NCBI GenBank assembly: GCA_030621685.1
Contig: JAUXHF010000064.1
Coordinates: 1-9,050, forward strand
DNA length: 9,050 nucleotides
Origin: Spirochaetota bacterium
Lineage (GTDB): Bacteria > Spirochaetota > UBA12135 > COTS27
Direction: 5' to 3'
Shown here: positions 1-4,420 of the stretch, piece by piece
Numbering within the stretch: position 1 is the first letter of the stretch
Layout: each line of letters opens with the position of its first letter
The notes under the pieces: model-generated
Databases searched by the model: none
Told to the model about the DNA's origin: nothing
The model's input: only the letters and a program-made list of their open reading frames with translations
Program-made: the position numbers and the translations under genes

Positions 1-9
1 TTCAAGCAT
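1..9 (-). CDS. cca: Probable first three codons of intact CCA-adding enzyme gene (runs off left edge)
   Basis: The minus strand reads ATG CTT GAA from position 9 to 1, identical to the first three codons of the cca fragment at 327-319 and preceded by the same upstream sequence. An in-frame TAA sits two codons upstream, so this ATG would be the start. The inference is that the complete tRNA nucleotidyltransferase gene begins here and continues to the left of the window, since the copy at 101-327 is only a 5' fragment. Only nine bases are visible, so the product cannot be confirmed. The off-window gene could equally be a further truncated copy. Confidence 0.45.
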
Positions 10-17
10 CGCTTACA

Positions 18-46
18 AAATTACGAGAAACTTACGTCACGCTCAA
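18..46 (-). promoter_or_regulatory. Possible promoter of the off-window cca gene (copy 1)
   Basis: Identical copy of the candidate at 336-364, in the fully conserved part of the repeat. TTGAGC and TAATTT with 17-bp spacing end eight bases before the ATG at position 9. If real, both the intact gene and the fragment have the same promoter. Confidence 0.25.
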
Positions 47-55
47 GCCGAAATT

Positions 56-91
56 AAAGCTAATATTAAAGCCAATATTAAAGCTAATATT
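56..91. repeat. Three tandem 12-bp units in repeat copy 1
   Basis: Units at 56-67, 68-79 and 80-91 have the consensus AAAGCTAATATT; the middle one has one change (GCC for GCT). On the minus strand they are read through as a repeated Leu-Ile-Leu-Ala tail of the truncated cca frame, which is clearly not a natural protein segment. They lie 47-82 bp upstream of the presumed intact cca start. Confidence 0.85.
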
Positions 92-100
92 CTGTATTTC

Positions 101-327
101 ATTCCGCTGGCCATAGCCATACTCTTGGGGAAAAGTTTAATGATTTCTTCAGGTTTAGCATGGGTGGTGAAGTCGATATCGCCAAACGTTCTAGCTCTGG
201 CTCTGCCAAGCAGACCATCGCGCACAAAGCCGCTGGCAACGTATATTTGAAATCCCGCCTTCATGAATCTAGCCATGAAGCCCAGACGCTTTGCCCCATC
301 TTCCAAATAAAGAGTTTCTTCAAGCAT
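101..327 (-). pseudogene. cca: 5' fragment of CCA tRNA nucleotidyltransferase / poly(A) polymerase family gene
   Basis: About 75 codons of recognisable sequence start at ATG 327. They carry the head of the class II nucleotidyltransferase fold: a variant of the GGxVRD motif (read as SGFVRD, residues about 33-38) and the catalytic GDIDF segment whose two Asp bind metal, followed by the usual PEE(I/V) stretch. The family adds or repairs the 3' CCA of tRNAs in the cytoplasm and is normally around 400 residues or more, so this copy is far too short to be active. After position 101 the frame runs into the upstream repeat and adds a low-complexity Leu/Ile/Ala tail before stopping at 43. The first Gly of GGxVRD is Ser. 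No clear ribosome binding site precedes the ATG. I read it as a by-product of a partial tandem duplication; whether the short peptide is made is unknown. Confidence 0.75.
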
Positions 328-335
328 CGCTTACA

Positions 336-364
336 AAATTACGAGAAACTTACGTCACGCTCAA
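336..364 (-). promoter_or_regulatory. Possible promoter of the cca fragment (copy 2)
   Basis: On the minus strand TTGAGC (364-359) and TAATTT (341-336) are separated by 17 bp. The -35 is a fair match to the sigma-70 consensus and the -10 a poor one. The -10 ends eight bases before the ATG, so a transcript would begin almost at the start codon; this would fit the lack of a Shine-Dalgarno site. The evidence is weak. Confidence 0.25.
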
Positions 365-373
365 GCCGAAATT

Positions 374-409
374 AAAGCTAACATGAAAGCTAATATTAAA
401 GCTAGCATT
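374..409. repeat. Three tandem 12-bp units in repeat copy 2
   Basis: The same 12-bp array as in copy 1, at 374-385, 386-397 and 398-409. Here the two outer units have drifted and only the middle unit matches the consensus. All five differences between the two 100-bp copies fall inside the arrays, which points to faster change there than in the flanks. Confidence 0.75.
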
Positions 410-461
410 CTGTATTTCTAGTCTAGGCAAAGTAAGACATTCATGGAATAGCTAGCAGCCA

Positions 462-2855
462 TCAGCTTACTTCAATATCTTTATATCGCAGCTGCGCAGA
501 CTTATAAAAAATATAACGCTTTAACGAATCTTGATTAGAAAGCGAGCCAATAACAGAATTATTGGAAGCTATTATTGAATAAAAATGATCTATGTTTTCT
601 AAAGAAAAAGCATCTTCGTCAAAACGTTCCAAGAGTTTAGCTATTCCGGAATCTACTATATCGGTCAATTCACCTCGAGGCTTTCCAATTTTCAGGTTCC
701 AGCTTTCAAGCTCTTCATCAAGAATTTTTTTTAGTTTTTTAGGATCTCTCAATTCCGGAATTTTTTCTAGCAGTTTCTTCTTGCTTTTTTTCCTTGTTTC
801 TTTCTCTTGCACTTTCTTTTTATCAGCCTCATTTTCAAGGTCTATAGGTTTTTTTCCTTTACTGCTAGCGCTCTTTGGCTTTTTATGAGACTGGCTGCTA
901 GGAATTTCATTGTAGTCATCTTTAGATTCCGAATTTCCAAGATTCTTTTTTTTTTCTATGACGTAATAACGTTTCGAAATAAACGAAAAGTATTCTTTGC
1001 TAGGATTAAAGAATAAAAATAACGAAGAGAAAATTTCTGTTATAAACAAATACGTCTTTCCCAAGAGGCCGCTAGACATGTTCTGTTTGGCCCTCTTGCG
1101 GAGATCAAAAAACGAAAGATCTAGAACCATAGCTAGGGTTTTGGGAGTTACGCTGTCTAGATCAAATAAGGTTTCAAGGAAGGCCTGCAAAGTTTTCTTT
1201 TTATTTTTAAAGTCTTCTTTTTTATCAAAGACAATATCTTTAGCTATTTTGCCATATTGGAATTTATCATGCTCGTCAAAAAAAAGCCTTTTCAGCAGAT
1301 CCTTTCTATTCACAGCCTGCAAAGACCCCCCCCCCTGGCCCTGTAAAAACTTAATGGTTACATAATAATAATTTCTGAACATATTGCTTACATAACTTTG
1401 TTCTATAAGAGAATCGAATTCTTTATTTTGTTCTTTACCCGGAAGTTTTAAGCTATTTAAACTCCAAGTTTGAATAATGTTTTTCTCTATACTCTCTCGC
1501 TCATAGGATAGTACACTGAAAAAAGAACTTATTAGCCTAAACCTGTGAACATAGTAGGTAACACCCAAAGAAACAAAAATTAAAACATCGGGTATACTTT
1601 CAGTTTTTATAGAAAACTTAACAATGAGTTTTTTAAGACCTTCAACATTGTAAATTTCCGAAAGTTTTTTCTTTGCCTTCCTGTTAGACAGAGTGCTCAC
1701 ATACTCAATTTCTTGGAAATTTGACACAGAAAGTGGGAAGAAAATTTTTCGATTGTTTTTCCCTTGATAACTGGAAATCATTTCTTTGATTATTAAGTCG
1801 TAAATTTTACGCTGCCCCTCTTCCCTCACTTGCTCATCACGATGGCTTTCTCGAAGGCTAATAGAAATCCTTAAGAGAATTTTCGAACAAATATATTGAT
1901 TGATAACCTCATAGTTATGCATATTTCTTTCTGTAAATTTCTCATGCAAGCTTTCCATAATGTTTGCAAAAAGCTGAATAAAATAAAGAAACAAACTACT
2001 GTCTAGCTGCATCACTGAAAGATTGCTTTTTACGGTTTCAGCATGAATATTACTATCTCTATATTTCTTTAGCATAATAGTTCGTAGGTTCTCGTTGAAC
2101 TCATCACTATAGTAGCCTACCACAAGATCAAATAACAACAAAGCAAACTTTTCTACGCGAAAAGTAGGCACAACAACATTTCCCACCTTGTCATTAATCT
2201 GGATAACAAGAAATTTGTTTTTTTGCCGACTATGCCCAGTAAGACGTTCTTGGCTAAGTTCCCTAAGATTTTCAAAAATACAACAGGCTTCAATGGCATC
2301 TTTAGCGATATTCGTTTTCTTAGTAAGTGCTTGTAGATTAAAAAAACTAGCCTCTTTTCTTTCTACTTCAAAAACATTTTCCTCAACAAGTTCTAGCAGA
2401 ATTTCATAGTGTCGTACTTCATCACTCACTCGTTCTTTCAACACTATTGTGGTAGGCTCGCCTCTTTCATTTTTATTGAGAATTTCAATAATACCAAGTT
2501 TTGTTTCTTGCACACTTTCAATAAGTGAATGCACAGGGCCAATAAAAGTTTGTTTTTGTATAGCGCTAACGTTTTCTTTGCCAATCAAAAAAATTAAAAA
2601 TTGTTCAATTTCAACCACAGGGTTATTGACATCTCTGTGAGTAACATACTTACAAAGATTATTAAAGGTTTGGGCAATATCACTATGGAGTTCAAGCTCA
2701 AGAACAAGTGCATTACGACTATCCAAATTATACTGATAGGCATACTCTGGTATGCTGTAGTCCAAAACAGACGAGCTACCATCCTCGGCATCCTTGGCAT
2801 CCTCTGGCATGGCAGCAAGCTCTTTAAAAAAGCCTGCTTCTTTTCCTTTAAGCAT
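462..2855 (-). CDS. Large protein of unknown function with an internal poly-G tract
   Basis: I do not recognise this 797-residue protein. The start at 2855 is well supported: GAGGT (2869-2865) lies nine bases upstream of the ATG. There is no signal peptide. The sequence looks mostly alpha-helical and soluble, with alternating hydrophobic and charged stretches. Somewhat hydrophobic segments occur near residues 420-450 and 590-620, but neither is a convincing membrane helix. From about residue 632 to 720 it becomes very rich in Lys, Glu and Ser with runs of KKK, looks disordered or coiled, and is followed by a more ordered C-terminal part. No catalytic motif, Walker box or DNA-binding signature was found. 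Codons 507-510 contain ten consecutive G (1335-1326); loss or gain of one G leads to a stop within ten codons. Codons near 634 hold ten A. The gene is downstream of fbp on the same strand, separated by a possible leader. Confidence 0.85.
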   Translation of the reverse strand: MLKGKEAGFFKELAAMPEDAKDAEDGSSSVLDYSIPEYAYQYNLDSRNALVLELELHSDIAQTFNNLCKYVTHRDVNNPVVEIEQFLIFLIGKENVSAIQKQTFIGPVHSLIESVQETKLGIIEILNKNERGEPTTIVLKERVSDEVRHYEILLELVEENVFEVERKEASFFNLQALTKKTNIAKDAIEACCIFENLRELSQERLTGHSRQKNKFLVIQINDKVGNVVVPTFRVEKFALLLFDLVVGYYSDEFNENLRTIMLKKYRDSNIHAETVKSNLSVMQLDSSLFLYFIQLFANIMESLHEKFTERNMHNYEVINQYICSKILLRISISLRESHRDEQVREEGQRKIYDLIIKEMISSYQGKNNRKIFFPLSVSNFQEIEYVSTLSNRKAKKKLSEIYNVEGLKKLIVKFSIKTESIPDVLIFVSLGVTYYVHRFRLISSFFSVLSYERESIEKNIIQTWSLNSLKLPGKEQNKEFDSLIEQSYVSNMFRNYYYVTIKFLQGQGGGSLQAVNRKDLLKRLFFDEHDKFQYGKIAKDIVFDKKEDFKNKKKTLQAFLETLFDLDSVTPKTLAMVLDLSFFDLRKRAKQNMSSGLLGKTYLFITEIFSSLFLFFNPSKEYFSFISKRYYVIEKKKNLGNSESKDDYNEIPSSQSHKKPKSASSKGKKPIDLENEADKKKVQEKETRKKSKKKLLEKIPELRDPKKLKKILDEELESWNLKIGKPRGELTDIVDSGIAKLLERFDEDAFSLENIDHFYSIIASNNSVIGSLSNQDSLKRYIFYKSAQLRYKDIEVS
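946..955. repeat. Homopolymer T10 (A10 in the coding strand)
   Basis: Ten T on the plus strand encode Lys codons near residue 634 of the 797-residue protein, at the start of its Lys-rich region. A-runs of this length can slip during replication or transcription, but in an AT-rich, Lys-rich gene this one is much less surprising than the G10. Confidence 0.7.
1326..1335. repeat. Homopolymer C10 (G10 in the coding strand), possible phase-variation tract
   Basis: Ten consecutive C on the plus strand form the end of codon 507 (Gln) and codons 508-510 (three Gly) of the 797-residue protein. With nine G the frame reaches TGA after about seven further codons; with eleven it reaches TAG after about nine. 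Such tracts are known slippage sites in bacteria. The run is striking in an AT-rich gene where Gly could be coded without it. Confidence 0.85.
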
Positions 2856-2864
2856 ACTTTGCTA

Positions 2865-2869
2865 ACCTC
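2865..2869 (-). promoter_or_regulatory. Ribosome binding site of the 797-codon gene
   Basis: GAGGT on the minus strand lies nine bases before the ATG at 2855. It fixes the start at this Met rather than at Met16. Confidence 0.7.
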
Positions 2870-2877
2870 ATCAGTAC

Positions 2878-2897
2878 ATAAGCTAAGCTTAGCTTAT
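2878..2897. promoter_or_regulatory. Perfect 20-bp palindrome (possible operator)
   Basis: The sequence ataagctaagcttagcttat equals its own reverse complement over all 20 bases. It lies 22 bp upstream of the ATG of the 797-codon gene and directly follows the T-run of the putative terminator. The lack of a loop suits a dimeric protein-binding site better than an RNA hairpin. No regulator is identifiable in the window. Confidence 0.45.
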
Positions 2898-2957
2898 TAA
2901 AAAAACATAGCAGCATGGCTGTGTTTCAAAAAACTTCATAAAAAAACACTCGTTCAT
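2889..2957 (-). CDS. Possible 22-residue leader peptide upstream of the 797-codon gene
   Basis: A short frame begins at ATG 2957 with AGAGG (2968-2964) six bases upstream and ends at TAA 2889. The peptide is rich in Phe (5 of 22) and Cys (3 of 22). Its second half overlaps the hairpin and T-run at 2926-2899, the geometry of a leader-peptide attenuator, and its stop lies inside the 20-bp palindrome. A TATAAT box lies 33 bases upstream. The Phe codons are all TTT and could simply reflect T-rich sequence. No homologue is known to me, so this is a candidate only. Confidence 0.3.
   Translation of the reverse strand: MNECFFMKFFETQPCCYVFLIS
2899..2926 (-). terminator. Candidate intrinsic terminator or attenuator hairpin
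   Basis: On the minus strand AAACACAGC (2926-2918) can pair with GCTATGTTT (2911-2903) across a six-base loop, with one C-A mismatch, and a run of T reaches 2899. It lies about 150 bp downstream of the fbp stop and 45 bp upstream of the next gene, so it could end the fbp transcript or attenuate entry into the 797-codon gene. The stem is modest and not GC-rich. Confidence 0.45.
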
Positions 2958-2989
2958 CAAAAACCTCTTTATATATTTCATATACCTTT

Positions 2990-2995
2990 ATTATA
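2990..2995 (-). promoter_or_regulatory. Candidate -10 box upstream of the leader
   Basis: A perfect TATAAT on the minus strand, with no good -35 at the usual distance. Transcription from it would begin near 2983, ahead of the small frame at 2957 and the 797-codon gene. Confidence 0.35.
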
Positions 2996-3022
2996 CACGG
3001 TTATTTTGGAACAAGCATCACC

Positions 3023-3037
3023 ATTATTATTATTATT
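3023..3037. repeat. ATT triplet microsatellite
   Basis: Five ATT units in the intergenic region downstream of fbp. It is probably ordinary low-complexity sequence, though the number of units could vary between strains. Confidence 0.6.
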
Positions 3038-3041
3038 TTTC

Positions 3042-3076
3042 TAGGCTTTTCAATTTTGCTACAGAGTAGCTGCCTA
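3042..3076 (-). other. Nested hairpin at the fbp stop codon
   Basis: On the minus strand a GCTAC/GTAGC stem with a three-base loop (3070-3058) lies just after the fbp stop. An outer TAGGC/GCCTA pair (3076-3072 with 3046-3042) can close around it. No T-run follows the outer stem, so it is not a canonical terminator; it might stabilise the 3' end of the mRNA. Confidence 0.3.
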
Positions 3077-4081
3077 AGTTTTTTTCTGAAAAAATCGAAG
3101 GAAACTTTCCACCGCCTGCGATGATCCTGCCACAAAAGAACTCGTATCAGAGAGCAAAATAGGCGTTTTATCTAATATGGCTTCAGATTCGCAATCTAAA
3201 GCCAAGCCTCCACATGCCTCTACAAGAGCAGCTATAGGGATAAGTTCGAAAACAAGACGTAGTTTGTTTTTCTTGTTTGCTTCTGGCGGATACGTGAAAA
3301 TACCCGAGCCACTTATGAGCATAGCGTGAATATCGGCTACCAGACAACCATTATAGCGTAAAGTTTTTTTAGCCCTCGCCATTTCGTTAATATATGGCAA
3401 ATATCCATTTGTAGCTGTGCTAGCGCGAATGTTGCCCGGAGAGAAAAAATCATTATCTTTTTTCAGCCATAGCTTGTCATCTCCCAAAGAGGTATCTCCA
3501 TTAGGCGAAACCTTGAAAAGAAGCAGTTTTTCTCCACGAAACGCTAGCGCAAAAAACATGCGATAGCTATAGAGCGCATAACATGCCACCTCAAGACTTT
3601 CTCTTGGCTTGCGTAAAAGAGCTGTATTTCCCTTCCAAATCGAAAAAATACTACCCACATTTAAGCCTCGCTTAAACTGCGAGCTTCCATCTAATGGGTC
3701 GAAGGCAACGTGATACTTTGCTTCGGCAGAATTATCCATCCCCTTGCTCTTTGAAGCTGCGGCAAACTCAAGGATACGCGCAGTCTCCTCGCTAGAAACA
3801 GAGGCAATTCCTCTGTTTTTCCTCAGTTCTGATACAATGATGTTATGCAGACGCATATCCATGACTAGCTGCCTATCGCCTGTTGCATTAAAACTATCCA
3901 AAAACTGGTCATCTATGCTGCTAAAAGCTTGCAGCTCTGCATACACCTTTCGGCAGCTATCAAAGACACTTAGTATCACGCTAGCAAGCTCTCTGCCTTC
4001 GGCAAGCCCCGAAGATTCAATAAAATTTTTCAGGTAATTCTTCAAGCTATTTTGTTTTTGTTCTTTAGAAATTTCTTGCAT
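3074..4081 (-). CDS. fbp: Fructose-1,6-bisphosphatase, class I
   Basis: This 335-residue protein has the normal length for cytoplasmic class I FBPase, which removes the 1-phosphate of fructose-1,6-bisphosphate in gluconeogenesis using Mg2+. Family motifs appear in order: ATGDRQLVMD (66-75), the metal ligand pair in SSEE (96-99), the DPLDGSS signature (128-134) with both Asp, the substrate-binding LRYNGCLVADIH region (241-252), GIFTYPP (260-266), and KLRLVFE (273-279) ending in the conserved metal-binding Glu. All expected metal ligands are present, so it should be active. The start is supported by AAGGGG (4095-4090) eight bases upstream. The gene is divergent from the tRNA-Pro/antiporter side and is followed on the same strand by the 797-codon gene. 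The N-terminal 20 residues are polar and no signal peptide is seen. I see no sequence evidence for how AMP regulation might act. Confidence 0.95.
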   Translation of the reverse strand: MQEISKEQKQNSLKNYLKNFIESSGLAEGRELASVILSVFDSCRKVYAELQAFSSIDDQFLDSFNATGDRQLVMDMRLHNIIVSELRKNRGIASVSSEETARILEFAAASKSKGMDNSAEAKYHVAFDPLDGSSQFKRGLNVGSIFSIWKGNTALLRKPRESLEVACYALYSYRMFFALAFRGEKLLLFKVSPNGDTSLGDDKLWLKKDNDFFSPGNIRASTATNGYLPYINEMARAKKTLRYNGCLVADIHAMLISGSGIFTYPPEANKKNKLRLVFELIPIAALVEACGGLALDCESEAILDKTPILLSDTSSFVAGSSQAVESFLRFFQKKT

Positions 4082-4089
4082 TTTTCATG

Positions 4090-4095
4090 CCCCTT
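4090..4095 (-). promoter_or_regulatory. Ribosome binding site of fbp
   Basis: AAGGGG on the minus strand lies eight bases before ATG 4081. A second ATG at 4088 is too close to the site and opens only a few codons in another frame, so it was not used. Confidence 0.7.
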
Positions 4096-4202
4096 TAGGT
4101 ATTTTCATAACCATCCTTAGCAATACGGACTGTTTCTTAAAATAAGCCCGTTATTTTCCTTAGTTTTTTGTTATTTTTACTATCCTTACATATCAGTACT
4201 TA

Positions 4203-4230
4203 TTAAAATAACATGATTATATGATATAAT
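4203..4230 (+). promoter_or_regulatory. Promoter of tRNA-Pro
   Basis: A perfect TATAAT at 4225-4230 is preceded by TTAAAA (4203-4208) with 16-bp spacing. The -35 is weak. Transcription would start near 4237, giving a 5' leader of about 18 bases for RNase P to remove. Confidence 0.6.
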
Positions 4231-4254
4231 AGACCTTGAGTAATCATTAAAAAA

Positions 4255-4327
4255 CGGAGTATAGCGCAGTTGGTAGCGCGCTTGGTTTGGGACCAAGAGG
4301 TCACAGGTTCAAGCCCTGTTACTCCGA
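4255..4327 (+). tRNA. tRNA-Pro (anticodon UGG)
   Basis: A full cloverleaf of 73 bases. The acceptor stem CGGAGTA pairs with TACTCCG, with A as discriminator. The D stem is GCGC/GCGC. The anticodon stem CTTGG/CCAAG encloses the loop TTTGGGA, so the anticodon is TGG at 4288-4290. The T arm ACAGG-TTCAAGC-CCTGT is canonical. The terminal C1-G72 pair is usual for bacterial tRNA-Pro. The 3' CCA is not encoded (AAA follows the discriminator), so it must be added by a CCA-adding enzyme, whose gene family is present at the left end of the window. No T-run terminator follows, so transcription may continue into the antiporter gene. Confidence 0.97.
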
Positions 4328-4420
4328 AAACATTCCAAAAACATTCTGAAAACCAAATACGCAGCGTCGCTTTCTAGTTTTCCCTTCATGTATTGAAAAT
4401 AAGCGCAGGCATCTTTACTT

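Larger units (their letters stand above)
1..100. repeat. Direct repeat, copy 1 (cca upstream region)
   Basis: Positions 1-100 match 319-418 without gaps. The first 63 bases are identical and five substitutions fall at 64, 67, 73, 87 and 88. On the minus strand the unit holds the upstream region and the first three codons (ATG CTT GAA) of the CCA-adding enzyme gene. The match stops at position 100, which is the junction with the gene fragment at 101-327. The left edge of the window cuts this copy, so its true left border is unknown. Confidence 0.95.
319..418. repeat. Direct repeat, copy 2 (cca upstream region)
   Basis: Second copy of the 100-bp repeat, 318 bp from the first. Its left part (319-327) is the first three codons of the gene fragment on the minus strand, and the rest is its upstream region. 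Beyond 418 the sequence no longer matches copy 1: a TAG follows here, whereas copy 1 runs into coding sequence of the fragment. This is the pattern expected of a tandem duplication of a 318-bp unit made of promoter region plus gene head. Confidence 0.95.

Noticed and set aside
43..100. Hydrophobic Leu/Ile/Ala repeat tail of the cca fragment as a membrane peptide
   Set aside because: It is produced by reading through the 12-bp repeats of the upstream region; no family resemblance, so best seen as accidental.
160..375. Plus-strand open frame of 71 codons
   Set aside because: It lies antisense to the cca fragment and its repeat, with no homology or ribosome binding site.
1..418. CRISPR array or insertion sequence at the repeated left end
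   Set aside because: Only two long repeats with a gene fragment between them; no terminal inverted repeats, transposase or short regularly spaced units.
592..1365. Three plus-strand open frames of about 70-120 codons opposite the 797-codon gene
   Set aside because: Their Ser/Phe-rich composition is the mirror of the Lys/Glu-rich coding strand; shadows of the real gene.
4328..4420. Terminator or second promoter between tRNA-Pro and the antiporter gene
   Set aside because: Only a repeated AAAACATTC and a distant GAAAAC/GTTTTC pair were found; no compact hairpin with T-run and no convincing -35/-10 pair.
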